The notes below the pieces were generated by a model. That model was not told where the DNA came from, searched no databases, and saw only the letters and a list, made by a program, of their open reading frames with translations. DNA of 64,000 nucleotides from DSVQ01 sp964484765 (lineage in GTDB: Bacteria; Planctomycetota; Planctomycetia; Planctomycetales; Planctomycetaceae). Position numbers and translations under genes: made by a program. The stretch spans positions 8,006 to 72,005 of the forward strand of contig CAZAGI010000038.1 of NCBI GenBank assembly GCA_964484765.1. Direction: 5' to 3'. This document shows positions 1-8,924 of the stretch, one piece after another (positions within the stretch are counted from its first letter, which is position 1; each line of letters begins with the position of its first letter).

Positions 1-318
1 CTCGACAACACGCTGGTCTGCAACATGCAGGAATTCGGCCGCACGCCGCGCGTCAACCCGGCGGGCGGTCGCGACCACTGGCCGCAGGTCTGGACGAGTT
101 ACTTCGCCGGCGGCGGCGTGAAAGGCGGGCAAGTGATCGGCCGCAGCGACCCCATCGGTGGCTTCCCGGCCGAACGCCCCGTCGGCCCCGGTGAACTCGT
201 CGGCACCATTTTCCACAGCCTCGGATTCAACACCGAAGACCACCTCCCCGGCCCCGCCGGACGCCCCTTCCCGCTGGTGGATTCGGGGATGAAACCGGTG
301 ATGGAGTTGTTTTCGTAA
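1..318 (+). CDS. DUF1501 family protein, C-terminal part (5' end outside window)
   Basis: The frame is open from base 1, so only about the last 105 residues are present. They carry the DUF1501 C-terminal signatures: a FGRTPRVN motif, the GGRDHWPQVW block and a GGGVKGGQVIG stretch, as in the other three DUF1501 proteins of this window. DUF1501 proteins are exported and have a sulfatase/alkaline phosphatase-like fold by family knowledge; their substrates are unknown. In planctomycetes they sit beside DUF1549/DUF1553 cytochrome proteins, and one such gene lies about 1.1 kb downstream here, with a toxin-antitoxin pair between them. The family call is secure; the function is not. Confidence 0.9.
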   Translation, partial: LDNTLVCNMQEFGRTPRVNPAGGRDHWPQVWTSYFAGGGVKGGQVIGRSDPIGGFPAERPVGPGELVGTIFHSLGFNTEDHLPGPAGRPFPLVDSGMKPVMELFS

Positions 319-333
319 CGTTCACGATGAACG
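319..333. promoter_or_regulatory. Short palindrome between DUF1501 gene and antitoxin gene
   Basis: A 6-bp inverted repeat (CGTTCA, 3-base spacer, TGAACG) begins directly after the upstream stop codon and lies about 35 bases before the antitoxin start. It could be an operator for the antitoxin/toxin pair, as such pairs are commonly autoregulated, or part of a weak terminator. There is no T-run after it. Confidence 0.25.
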
Positions 334-368
334 CTTGCGATTAGCGGAATACACACGGAGCCAACACC

Positions 369-629
369 ATGTCCTTAACGATTTCCGATGAACTGCTCAC
401 GGCTGTCAAAGCCGCCTCGGGCAAACCGGTGGAACTCACAGACCCCCAGACGCACCAAACTTACGTGGTCATTCCTGCCACTTTGTATGACGAGTTAACT
501 GCGGGCGTGCCGCAAAAAATCTTCTCCAAGGACGAGCAGATTCAATTGCTAGTGGAAGCAGGGCTACGCGCTGGCTGGGATGATCCTATCATGGACATTT
601 ACAACGATCTGGACCCACGTCGCAAATGA
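369..629 (+). CDS. Putative antitoxin of a MazF-like pair
   Basis: An 86-residue protein whose stop overlaps the start of the MazF-like toxin gene by four bases (ATGA), the usual translational coupling of toxin-antitoxin pairs. The first 45 residues (VELTDPQTHQTYVVIP) resemble the short N-terminal segment seen in antitoxin-like proteins such as Phd/YefM relatives. The rest is acidic and probably wraps the toxin. A CGGAG ribosome site lies upstream. The antitoxin role is inferred mainly from its position; no DNA-binding motif could be confirmed by eye. Confidence 0.65.
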   Translation: MSLTISDELLTAVKAASGKPVELTDPQTHQTYVVIPATLYDELTAGVPQKIFSKDEQIQLLVEAGLRAGWDDPIMDIYNDLDPRRK

Positions 630-982
630 AAGTCTCTCGAGGCGATATCGTTTTGGTTGATTTTCCCTACAGCGACCAAACAGGCAGCAAGGTGCGGCCG
701 GCGCTAGTGGTTCAGGATGACCGTTGGAATGCGACACTACAGGACACTGTTCTTGCCGTGATTACGAGTAGCTCTCGGCGATTTGTGGGTGCACCGACAC
801 AGTTCTTCGTTGCACTGGTAAGCGATGAGGGGCAGTCCGCCGGATTGCGAGCCGATTCAGTGGTCGAATGCAATAACCTCGTGACCTATGATACTTCGTT
901 GATTCTCTTGCATCTTGGAACGTTCTCGAACGTCGCCATGGCGGATGTCGACGACTGCCTTCGAGCCAGTTTAGGGCTGTAG
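626..982 (+). CDS. MazF/PemK-like endoribonuclease toxin
   Basis: A 118-residue protein of normal MazF length. The N-terminus has the family signature RGDIVLVDFPYSD followed by KVRPALVVQDD. In MazF/PemK the Arg and Asp of the first block and the basic residues of the second help form the RNA-cleaving groove. The middle has the expected strand ending in VLAVITSSS, and residues near GLRADSVVECNNLVT match the conserved L..DS.V....L.T segment. It would cleave mRNA when freed from the upstream partner. Translation is coupled to the antitoxin gene by the ATGA overlap. Confidence 0.85.
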   Translation: MKVSRGDIVLVDFPYSDQTGSKVRPALVVQDDRWNATLQDTVLAVITSSSRRFVGAPTQFFVALVSDEGQSAGLRADSVVECNNLVTYDTSLILLHLGTFSNVAMADVDDCLRASLGL

Positions 983-1005
983 CCTCAACCTTAACAGCGG
1001 CTGTC

Positions 1006-1398
1006 ATGAACAACCCACCGCGAGCCTCCGATGTCCGGCCGGAAAATCGATCCCGAGTATTCCTGCTCGCGATATTCGGAATCGCGATGGTGTGTTTGGT
1101 ACTTCTCGTAACAGGAGCATGGCGTCCCGCGGAGATCGCTGGAAAAACCTTTACGGTTGATGGATCGCGAATCTGGGTCAATGTGGAGCTCCGTGAGGGC
1201 CAAGTTATTGCCCAAGCCCGGGAATTGCGCGGCTGGCAAGAAAATGGTTGGTTTTTCATCCGTTCGTTGGGGACGGCCGAACTACTGCGAGGAGGTCAGC
1301 CGGAAATCACCTATGACGAACCAACAAGTCGAATCGGAATACGAATCGGTGATCAGCAATGGTCAGTGAATGAACGTTCGGGAATCGTTGCGGACTGA
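1006..1398 (+). CDS. Small single-pass membrane protein, unknown
   Basis: A 130-residue protein with a polar N-terminus, one membrane segment at about residues 18-38 (VFLLAIFGIAMVCLVLLVTG) and a C-terminal region of roughly 90 residues with alternating hydrophobic residues, probably a small beta-rich extracytoplasmic domain. No family was recognised. It follows the toxin gene by 23 bases on the same strand, but nothing else links them. The reading frame has coding character similar to its neighbours. Confidence 0.6.
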   Translation: MNNPPRASDVRPENRSRVFLLAIFGIAMVCLVLLVTGAWRPAEIAGKTFTVDGSRIWVNVELREGQVIAQARELRGWQENGWFFIRSLGTAELLRGGQPEITYDEPTSRIGIRIGDQQWSVNERSGIVAD

Positions 1399-1442
1399 CG
1401 ACGTTCGCATCGCGTGAATGATTTATCATCGAGGATTCACCT

Positions 1443-3869
1443 GTGAAGTGGCTTTTCTTTCTTGTTGTCTTCTCAACGACGCCTGTCTTTGCGGCCGACA
1501 TCGCCATCCTTCCCGCGGACACCACGCTCACCGGTCCCGAAGCCCGGCAGCGGTTGCTGGTGCAGCGAGTGGAAGACGGTCGCATCGGTGTCGAACTGCG
1601 GAATGGTTTGCAGTTCACATCGTCGAATGAGGTGGTCGTGCGTGTGATCGACGGTGTCCTCACGCCCATTGGCAATGGGCAAGCAATGGTCACCGTCGCG
1701 GCCGAGGGGAAAAGCGTCACCGCGAACGTGGTGGTCGAGAAATTCGATGTGCCGCATGTGTGGAACTATCGCAATCAGGTGCAGTCGGTGTTGTCGAAGA
1801 CCGGGTGTAATACCGGGGCGTGTCATGGGGCGTCAGCAGGGAAGAATGGCTTCAAACTGTCGCTGCGGGGGTATGATCCCGAAGGCGATTTTCTCACGTT
1901 GACCCGGCAGGCGCGGGGGCGACGGATCGTGCCGCATGATCCGGGTCGCAGCTTGCTATTGACCAAACCGACCGGCGCGATTCCGCACAAAGGTGGATTG
2001 CGGTTCCGTGAAGATTCTCTCGAATACCGCGTGATCGCTGAGTGGATCGCCCAGGGGCAACCCGGCCCGACGGCGGACGATCCCAAAGTTTCACGGCTGG
2101 AAATCCTCCCCGCCGGGGTACGACTTTCCGCCGGGGATAAGCAGTCGCTCGTGGTGCGGGCGCACTTCTCCGATGGGCATAGCGAGGATGTCACCCGATG
2201 GGCGAAGTACACTTCCACCAATCACACCGCGTGCAGCGTCGATGACAGCGGCATGGTCACCGTCACCGGCAGCGGGGAAGCGGCCATCGTGGCGTGGTAC
2301 CTCGCCCACAATGTCGCGGCGACGGTGACCGTGCCGTATCCACAAGCAGTCTCCCCCGAGGCGTACACGCTGGCCCCGGAAGCGAACATCATCGACAAAC
2401 TCGTGGTCGACAAGCTGCGGGCGCTGAACATGCCCCCGTCGGCGCTCTGCACCGATGGCGAGTTCATCCGCCGCGCGCATCTCGACACCATCGGCATGTT
2501 ACCCACTGCCGAGGAAGCCACGCGGTTCCTCGCCGACACCGACCCGCTGAAACGACAGAAGCTCGTCGATGATCTCCTCACGCGGGCCGAGTTCGTCGAT
2601 TACTGGACGTACTTCTGGTCCGACGTGCTGTTGTTAACCGGCGAGCGGCTGCGGCCAGAAGCGTTGAAATCGTTTTCGAACTGGATTCGCGAAAAAGTGA
2701 CGGCGAATGCCCCGTGGGACCAGTTCGTCCGTGAGATTGTCATCGCGAAGGGGAGCACGATCGAGAACGGGGCCGCGAACTTCTATGCGCTCCATCAAGA
2801 CCCGCTCGACATGGCCGAAACCACGTCGATGGCGTTCCTCGGCATGTCGATCAACTGTGCCCGCTGCCACGATCACCCACTGGAAAAATGGACCAACGAC
2901 GACTACTACGGCATGGCCAGTCTGTTCGCCCGCGTCCGGGGAAAAGGCTGGGGCGGCGATTTCCGCAGCGGTGACGGCAACCGCACCATCTTCCTCGCCG
3001 ACCGGGGTGAACTCATCCAGCCACGCACGGCAAAAGCCCAGTTGCCGCGACCGTTGGACGGGACCGCGCTGACTTTTGAAGACCTCGCCGATCGTCGCGA
3101 GCATCTCGCCCAATGGTTGACTGCCCCGGAGAACCCCTACTTCAGCCGGGCGGTCGCCAATCGCATCTGGGCGAATTACCTTGGTGTGGGACTCGTCGAA
3201 AAAGTCGACGACCTGCGGCTCACCAACCCCGCGAGCAACGAGCATCTGCTGACGGCGCTCGCGGACCATCTCGTACAGAATCAGTACGATCTCAAATCGC
3301 TGATGCGGTTGATCCTCAACTCCCAGACGTATCAACGCTCCAGTCACGTCCTGCCGGAGAACGCGGCGGATCAACGGTTTTATGCCCGATGTTACCCGCG
3401 ACGATTGAAAGCGGAATTGCTGCTCGATGCGGTGAGTGACGTCACGGGCGTGATGAATACGTTTAAGGATCACCCGGCTGGAACGCGCACCCTGCAATTG
3501 AAGGATGCTTCCGTGGCGTCGTACTTCCTCGACACGTTCGGCCGCCCGGAACGAATCCTCACCTGCACCTGCGAACGGAGCGACGAACCGAGCATGACGC
3601 AGGTGCTGCACCTCGCCAACGGCAAGACACTGCTGGAAAAGCTGGAAGCCAAAGAGGGCCGGATCGCAAAATGGGTCGACGAGAAAACAACACCGGAGCA
3701 ACTCGTCGACCAACTCTTCCTGACCGCGCTGAGCCGGTTGCCGTCCGAGAATGAAAAGTCGCGGCTAGTCGCCGCGCTGACGGAAGTCCCCGAGAATGAA
3801 CGCCGCCCGGTGATCGAAGACCTGATGTGGAGCGTGCTGACCAGCCGCGAGTTTTTGTTTCAGCATTAA
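1443..3869 (+). CDS. DUF1549/DUF1553 exported protein with Ig-like (Big2) domains and CX4CH haem-like motif
   Basis: An 808-residue protein starting at GTG, about 10 bases after a GAGGA ribosome site. Residues 1-17 are a signal peptide (KWLFFLVVFSTTPVFA). Domains in order: an Ig-like Big2-type region to about residue 95; a cytochrome-like block at 115-200 with C122-NTGA-C127-H128, a CX4CH spacing rather than CXXCH; a second Ig-like region around 215-285; DUF1549 at about 305-510 (with FLGMSINCARCHDHPLEKW); and DUF1553 at about 540-800. DUF1549/DUF1553 proteins are exported and thought to work with DUF1501 partners in degradation or redox steps; the reaction is unknown. Here the nearest DUF1501 gene lies upstream, separated by the toxin-antitoxin pair. 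Confidence 0.9.
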   Translation: MKWLFFLVVFSTTPVFAADIAILPADTTLTGPEARQRLLVQRVEDGRIGVELRNGLQFTSSNEVVVRVIDGVLTPIGNGQAMVTVAAEGKSVTANVVVEKFDVPHVWNYRNQVQSVLSKTGCNTGACHGASAGKNGFKLSLRGYDPEGDFLTLTRQARGRRIVPHDPGRSLLLTKPTGAIPHKGGLRFREDSLEYRVIAEWIAQGQPGPTADDPKVSRLEILPAGVRLSAGDKQSLVVRAHFSDGHSEDVTRWAKYTSTNHTACSVDDSGMVTVTGSGEAAIVAWYLAHNVAATVTVPYPQAVSPEAYTLAPEANIIDKLVVDKLRALNMPPSALCTDGEFIRRAHLDTIGMLPTAEEATRFLADTDPLKRQKLVDDLLTRAEFVDYWTYFWSDVLLLTGERLRPEALKSFSNWIREKVTANAPWDQFVREIVIAKGSTIENGAANFYALHQDPLDMAETTSMAFLGMSINCARCHDHPLEKWTNDDYYGMASLFARVRGKGWGGDFRSGDGNRTIFLADRGELIQPRTAKAQLPRPLDGTALTFEDLADRREHLAQWLTAPENPYFSRAVANRIWANYLGVGLVEKVDDLRLTNPASNEHLLTALADHLVQNQYDLKSLMRLILNSQTYQRSSHVLPENAADQRFYARCYPRRLKAELLLDAVSDVTGVMNTFKDHPAGTRTLQLKDASVASYFLDTFGRPERILTCTCERSDEPSMTQVLHLANGKTLLEKLEAKEGRIAKWVDEKTTPEQLVDQLFLTALSRLPSENEKSRLVAALTEVPENERRPVIEDLMWSVLTSREFLFQH

Positions 3870-3923
3870 CGGCAAACGGCGCGGAGTCGGCCGCCATGTC
3901 TAGATGGAAATGCGAGTCCCGTG

Positions 3924-4559
3924 ATGTCAACCACTCTTGAACCGCCGAAGCCTGTCGAAGAGCCGGTCCCGCGTTTGTCCGCGGGGGTGCCAACGGTGCC
4001 AATCTATCGTCTGTCGGTGGAACAATATCATCGGATGGCTGAGGTCGGAGTTCTGCACAGTGGCGACCCGCTGGAACTTCTGGAAGGCTGGTTGGTACCG
4101 AAGATGACGGAGAACCCGCCGCACGAATCAACCATTCGTCTCTTGTTTCGTCGCCTACAGCCGCTCATGCCGAGCGATTGGGCAATTGATCTGCAGAGTC
4201 CGATTGAACTGGCCGACAGCGAGCCTGAACCCGATCTCAGCATCGTTCGTTTTACCGAAGACGCGTATTCCGCCCGGCATCCCACCGCAGAAGCCATTGG
4301 CTTGGTGATTGAAGTGGCGCACACCACGTTGGCCATCGACCGTGGGGTCAAGTGCCGAATCTACGCTGCCGCGGGGATTGCCGAGTATTGGATCGCCAAT
4401 CTGGTGGAAGAAATCATTGAGGTGTATACGCTTCCAAATCTCACTATCGGTGGTGCCGCGTATACGCAGCGGCAGGACTACGCGCCAGGACAGTCCGTCC
4501 CATTGGTGCTCGGCGGGAAAACATTGGGTGAGATCGCCGTGGCTGATTTGCTGCCCTGA
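3924..4559 (+). CDS. Uma2 family endonuclease-like protein (DUF820)
   Basis: A 211-residue protein with the PD-(D/E)XK nuclease-fold core of Uma2: EPEPDLSIV near residue 110, LVIEVAHTT near 130, then DRGVKCRIYAAAGIAEYW with the lysine and the conserved Y..AGI.EYW segment. A GTG lies directly before the ATG chosen, so the start could be one codon earlier. Uma2 proteins are numerous in cyanobacteria and planctomycetes, often as isolated genes, and no biological role is firmly established. It sits between two cytochrome-type genes on the same strand but looks like an independent insertion. Confidence 0.85.
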   Translation: MSTTLEPPKPVEEPVPRLSAGVPTVPIYRLSVEQYHRMAEVGVLHSGDPLELLEGWLVPKMTENPPHESTIRLLFRRLQPLMPSDWAIDLQSPIELADSEPEPDLSIVRFTEDAYSARHPTAEAIGLVIEVAHTTLAIDRGVKCRIYAAAGIAEYWIANLVEEIIEVYTLPNLTIGGAAYTQRQDYAPGQSVPLVLGGKTLGEIAVADLLP

Positions 4560-4607
4560 TCCGTGAACATGGTCTGTGAAGTCGGAAATTGAAGAGAGCC
4601 ATCCAGC

Positions 4608-7376
4608 ATGTTGCGCACGATGATTGCGATCACATTATTCCTTGGCACGTCCGCCAATGCCGCGGAATCACCCGATTTTGCGGCTTTACAGCCGGTCTTT
4701 CGCACGTACTGCAACGGGTGCCACAATGCGAAAGAAGCCGAAGGCGGGCTGGTGCTCGAAGACTTCGCCCGGGCGATGAAAGGGGGCGAATCCGGTCCAG
4801 CGATTGTTGCGGGGGATCATGCGAAGAGTGGCTTGTGGAAACGGCTGAACGCCACCGATGACACGATGATGCCACCGAAGGATCAACCGCGGCTCAAACC
4901 GGCGGAACTCGCGCTGGTGAAGGCATGGATCGACGCCGGAGCGAAACCACCGGTCGGGGGACTCGCGGCTCAGGGGTTGGTCACACCCAAGATCGCATTG
5001 AAGACGAAGGCCCGTTCGCCCATCACCGCGCTCGCGGTGGACCCGCAGGGACGGTTCCTCGCCATCGCGAAACCGAACATCGTGGAAATCGTGACGGCCA
5101 CGGATCGCAAACCAGTCACACAACTCGTCGGTCATGCGGGGGCGATCGCCGATGTGCAATTCTCGAAGACGGGAGACCGTCTCGTTGTCGCGGCGGGGGA
5201 AACGGGACTCAACGGGGAAGCCACCGTCTGGAATACTGCGGACTGGTCGCGCAGTCTCGTGATCAACGGGCATCGTGACACGCTGTACGCCGTGGCGATC
5301 AGCCCCGATGGCACCGTCATTGCCACGGCAAGTTATGACCGCGACATTCGCACCTGGGATGCCAAAACTGGAGCGGCGATGAAGACGCTCGCTGGTCATA
5401 ACGACGCGGTTTACAGCGTCGCCTTTCATCCCGGTGGAAAAATTCTCGCCTCGGCCAGCGGCGACCGCACGATCAAGTTGTGGGATGTGGCGCAGGGACA
5501 GCGGCTCGACACGTTCTCGCAACCGGCGAAAGAACAATACCACATGCAGTTCGCTCCCAACGGGAAGCAACTCGTGGCCGGCGGGGTCGACATGCGCGTG
5601 CGTCTCTGGCAGATTTCCGAGTCTGCTGCGGAAGGGACCAACCCCATCGAATACGCCCGGTTTGCCCACGAAGGTCCAATTCTCCGCACGGTCTTTTCCT
5701 CCGATGGCCGCTTGCTCGCGTCCGCCTCTGAAGACCGCCGTATCAAGCTGTGGGAGACCCGCACTTTCACGCAAGTGGCGATGCTCGAACGGCAAGCCGA
5801 CTGGCCGTCTGCGGTCACGTTCTCCCATGACTCGAAGCAGCTCTTTGTCGGTCGCATGAGTGGCGATTTCGCAGCGTACCCGATCGATCCCACATGGGCC
5901 GACCGGACCAACGATCTCGAAGCGCTGCCCGAATCGCCGACGATCACCGCCACGAGCACTGCTCCGATGCCCGCGGACGTGGCGGAAGTCGAACCGAACA
6001 ACGCCGTCGCCGAAGCTCAGCCGCTTAATGTTCCCGCGGTGGTGAAAGCATCCTTCCAAGCGGCGAAAGGAAGTGATTCCGATCTGTATCGGTTCGACGC
6101 CAAAGCCGGACAGGCGTGGATGATTGAAACCAATGCGGCCCGCAGTGGCTCGAAGGCGGACACGAAAGTCGAAATCCTGGATGCGAATGGACAACCAGTT
6201 CAAAGAGCCTTGCTGCAGGCGGTGCGCGATTCGTACATCAACTTCCGGCCGATCGATTCGTCACAGCTCGAAGTCCGCCTCGATTACTGGGAAGAGATGG
6301 ATCTCAACCAGTTGCTCTACATGAATGGCGAAATCTGCAAACTCTACCGGGCACCGCGCGGGCCGGATTCGGGGTTTGAACTCTACCAGAACGCGGGGAA
6401 ACGCCGGAATTACTTCGATACCTCCGCGACCGGGCAGGCGAAAGAGCAGCCGGTGTATATCGTGGAAGCCTTTCCGCCCGGAGCGCCGATCGTCGACAAT
6501 GGTCTACCGATCTTCCCGCTGTTCTACATCAACGATGACGACGCGGAGCGCGAACTCGGGACCGATTCACGGTTGACATTCACCGCTCCGAAAGACAGCA
6601 CCTACATCGTGCGCGTCACCGATTCCCGCGGCTTTGTCAGCGACAAGCACACGTATCAACTCACCATCCGCGCGGCGCAGCCGGACTTCCGTGTGAGTGT
6701 CGAAACAATGAATGTGAAACTTCCGGCGGGCAGCGGACAGCGGTTGAAATTTAACGTCGATCGAATTGACAACTTTGATGGACCGATTCGGATCGACGTT
6801 GCCAATCTCCCGGCAGGGTATCACGTCGCGCAGCCAACGGTCATCGCCGCCGGGCACCTCAACACGTTCAGCGTCATCACCGCCGCGGCGGATGCTCAAC
6901 CCGTTGATAAAGAGACATGGGAAAAAGTCGTCGTCAGCGCGACCGCGGAAATCCAAGGGCAGGCGGTGACGAAAACGGTCGGCCACCTCGGTACGATCAC
7001 GCTCGAAAAACCGCCGGCCATTCGCGTGGTCCTCATTCCGGACGATCTCACCACGACAGCGACGGATGGCGGACTGATCATCACCCCCGGTACCACGATC
7101 ACGGGAAAAATCCGCGTCGAACGCAACGGCTTCGACGGCGACGTGCGGCTCGATGTCGACAACCTGCCGCACGGCATCATCGTGGACAACATCGGTCTGT
7201 CCGGCGTGCTGGTCCGAGCGAACGAAACCGAACGCCAGATCTTCCTCACCGCCCGCCCGTGGGTGAGAGAGACCACGCGCTGGATCAACGCCGTCGCCCA
7301 GACGCAGGGTAACCAGGCATCCGCCGCGATTCCATTGCATGTCCGCGCCAATTCAACCGTGGCGGGCACGAAGTGA
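4608..7376 (+). CDS. Planctomycete cytochrome c / WD40 / PPC domain exported protein
   Basis: A 922-residue protein with signal peptide (residues 1-19, ending SANAA). Residues 24-115 are a planctomycete-type cytochrome c domain with canonical CNGCH at 35-39 and a downstream MMPPKDQPRLKP block that can supply the Met ligand. Residues about 125-440 form a WD40 propeller with repeats ending IRTWD, IKLWD, VRLWQ and IKLWE. From about 455 an EVEPNNAVAEAQP block opens a PPC-like (bacterial pre-peptidase C-terminal) domain, followed by further Ig/beta-sandwich regions. The role is probably an exported redox or scaffold protein of the cytochrome/DUF1501 network. A 13-bp hairpin follows the stop. Confidence 0.9.
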   Translation: MLRTMIAITLFLGTSANAAESPDFAALQPVFRTYCNGCHNAKEAEGGLVLEDFARAMKGGESGPAIVAGDHAKSGLWKRLNATDDTMMPPKDQPRLKPAELALVKAWIDAGAKPPVGGLAAQGLVTPKIALKTKARSPITALAVDPQGRFLAIAKPNIVEIVTATDRKPVTQLVGHAGAIADVQFSKTGDRLVVAAGETGLNGEATVWNTADWSRSLVINGHRDTLYAVAISPDGTVIATASYDRDIRTWDAKTGAAMKTLAGHNDAVYSVAFHPGGKILASASGDRTIKLWDVAQGQRLDTFSQPAKEQYHMQFAPNGKQLVAGGVDMRVRLWQISESAAEGTNPIEYARFAHEGPILRTVFSSDGRLLASASEDRRIKLWETRTFTQVAMLERQADWPSAVTFSHDSKQLFVGRMSGDFAAYPIDPTWADRTNDLEALPESPTITATSTAPMPADVAEVEPNNAVAEAQPLNVPAVVKASFQAAKGSDSDLYRFDAKAGQAWMIETNAARSGSKADTKVEILDANGQPVQRALLQAVRDSYINFRPIDSSQLEVRLDYWEEMDLNQLLYMNGEICKLYRAPRGPDSGFELYQNAGKRRNYFDTSATGQAKEQPVYIVEAFPPGAPIVDNGLPIFPLFYINDDDAERELGTDSRLTFTAPKDSTYIVRVTDSRGFVSDKHTYQLTIRAAQPDFRVSVETMNVKLPAGSGQRLKFNVDRIDNFDGPIRIDVANLPAGYHVAQPTVIAAGHLNTFSVITAAADAQPVDKETWEKVVVSATAEIQGQAVTKTVGHLGTITLEKPPAIRVVLIPDDLTTTATDGGLIITPGTTITGKIRVERNGFDGDVRLDVDNLPHGIIVDNIGLSGVLVRANETERQIFLTARPWVRETTRWINAVAQTQGNQASAAIPLHVRANSTVAGTK

Positions 7377-7381
7377 CGCGC

Positions 7382-7413
7382 GATGCCGGGCTTTTTCTTC
7401 AAAGCCCGGCATC
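7382..7413 (+). terminator. Intrinsic terminator-like hairpin after cytochrome/WD40 gene
   Basis: A perfect 13-bp stem (GATGCCGGGCTTT pairing with AAAGCCCGGCATC) with a 6-base loop lies 5 bases after the upstream stop codon. The stem ends in a T-run inside the loop side. Its arm plus the TCTGCATTT that follows recurs in the hairpin at 17354. Confidence 0.7.
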
Positions 7414-7476
7414 TGCATTTCGATTTGCACCAAGCGCGAGCAACCGACAATGCGTCGGGACAATTTCACAAATGCA

Positions 7477-7509
7477 AAAGCCGGGCGTCCAAAGCAGACG
7501 CCCGGCTTT
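7477..7509 (-). terminator. Terminator hairpin for dapL
   Basis: A perfect 13-bp stem (AAAGCCGGGCGTC and its complement) with a 7-base loop lies 8 bases beyond the dapL stop. On the minus strand the stem is followed by TTTGCATTT. With the hairpin at 7382 it separates two convergent genes. Confidence 0.75.
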
Positions 7510-7516
7510 GTCTTGA

Positions 7517-8746
7517 TCACACCACGGATTGAATCCGCTTCACGGCTTCTTCGATGTTTTCGCGGCTGTTGAAAGCGCTGAGGCGGAAGTAACCTTCGCC
7601 CGCGGCACCGAAACCGCTGCCGGGGGTGCCGACGAGGTTGGCTTTCGACAGCAGTTCGTCGAAGAACGCCCAACTCGTGAGGTTGCGTGGGGTCTTCAGC
7701 CAGACATACGGAGCGTTGACGCCGCCGTAAACGGTCAGCCCGGCGGCTCGCAGGCCAGCACACAACACGCTGGCGTTTTCCAAGTAGAAGTCGATGAGTT
7801 TCTTCACCTGCGGCTTGCCGGTATCGGAGTAAATTGCTTCGGCACCGCGCTGGATGATGTAGCTGACGCCGTTGAACTTCGTCGTGTGACGGCGGTTCCA
7901 CAGGGCGTGCAGTTCGACGCGTTCGCCGTTGGCCGACTTGGCGGTCAGACCCTTCGGCACGACGGTGAAGGCACACCGCGTGCCGGTGAACCCGGCGGTT
8001 TTGCTGAAGCTGCGGAACTCGATGGCACACTCGCGAGCCCCCTCGATCTCATAGATCGAGTGCGGGATCCCGGGCTCGGTGATGTACGCCTCATACGCCG
8101 CATCGAAGAAGATGATCGCGTCTTCCTTGCGGGCATAATCGACCCACTTCTGCAGCGTTTCCTTGGTGGCGACGGTTCCGGTCGGGTTGTTCGGATAGCA
8201 CAGATAGATCAGGTCGACATGCTGCGTCGGCAACGCGGGGGTGAAATTGTTTTCGGCGGTCACGGGGATGTAGACCAGCCCGGCGTAACGGCCACCCTCA
8301 TCCGCGGCCCCTGTGCGACCGGCCATGACGTTGGTGTCGACATAGACGGGATACACCGGGTCCGTCACCGCGACGGTGTTGCCCGCCCCGAAAATTTCGA
8401 GAATGTTGCCGGTGTCGCACTTGGAACCGTCGGAGATGAAAATCTCGTCGGCCGCGACTTTCGCCCCGCGGCTGTGGAAATCGTTTTGAGCGATGGCGTT
8501 GCGGAGAAAATCGTAACCCTGTTCCGGACCATAGCCACGGAACGATTCCCGGCGACCCATCTCATCCACCGCGGCGTGCATCGCGGCCGTCACCGCGGCG
8601 GGCAACGGCTCGGTCACGTCGCCGATGCCCAGCCGGATGATCTTCGCCGAAGGGTTTTCCGCGGCAAACTTCGCCACGCGGCGACCGATCTCGGGAAAGA
8701 GGTAACCGGCTTTGAGCTTGGAATAGTTATCGTTGATGAGAGCCAT
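7517..8746 (-). CDS. dapL: LL-diaminopimelate aminotransferase
   Basis: A 409-residue class I/II PLP aminotransferase of full family length. It converts tetrahydrodipicolinate directly to LL-2,6-diaminopimelate with glutamate as donor, for lysine and peptidoglycan precursors. The start MALINDNYSKLKAGYLFPEI is the typical DapL opening, followed by LGIGDVTEPLP. The substrate loop FRGYGPEQGYDFLR, the PNNPTGT block and the PLP lysine in SFSKTAGFTGTR are all present. DapL is the diaminopimelate route known from planctomycetes, chlamydiae and plants. The gene is single, transcribed opposite to its neighbours, and its upstream region carries word-type repeats. Confidence 0.96.
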   Translation of the reverse strand: MALINDNYSKLKAGYLFPEIGRRVAKFAAENPSAKIIRLGIGDVTEPLPAAVTAAMHAAVDEMGRRESFRGYGPEQGYDFLRNAIAQNDFHSRGAKVAADEIFISDGSKCDTGNILEIFGAGNTVAVTDPVYPVYVDTNVMAGRTGAADEGGRYAGLVYIPVTAENNFTPALPTQHVDLIYLCYPNNPTGTVATKETLQKWVDYARKEDAIIFFDAAYEAYITEPGIPHSIYEIEGARECAIEFRSFSKTAGFTGTRCAFTVVPKGLTAKSANGERVELHALWNRRHTTKFNGVSYIIQRGAEAIYSDTGKPQVKKLIDFYLENASVLCAGLRAAGLTVYGGVNAPYVWLKTPRNLTSWAFFDELLSKANLVGTPGSGFGAAGEGYFRLSAFNSRENIEEAVKRIQSVV

Positions 8747-8751
8747 GGAGG

Positions 8752-8826
8752 TTCAGAGTCTAGAGTTGAGGGTTGAGAGTCAGAAAAGACACATAAAACC
8801 GCTTTGCGGTTTCGAGTCCCGCGCGG
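8752..8826. repeat. Word-type repeat and copy of the GCGGTTTCG dispersed repeat
   Basis: Directly upstream of dapL is a stretch of short repeated words (CAGAGTCTAGAGTTGAGGG, GTTGAGAGTCAG) with low-complexity character. It is followed at 8797-8826 by a diverged copy of the dispersed repeat whose core reads GCGGTTTCGNGNCCCGCG. Neither has coding character. Confidence 0.6.
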
Positions 8827-8924
8827 ATCGTTTCGCAGTGACCCCGCCAGCGTCCTTTCGGTTCGGGGTCGTGAACCGTAGAATCTCCGCGAGTGTCCGT
8901 CTGGCGTCAAGTCTGGCGGAAGAT

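Noticed and set aside
3924..4559. Uma2 protein as part of a transposon
   Set aside because: No terminal repeats, target duplication or transposase are near it; Uma2 genes are commonly isolated.
2634..6203. Long minus-strand frames opposite the DUF1549 and WD40 genes
   Set aside because: They have no recognisable domain and their plus-strand partners carry clear family motifs in order.
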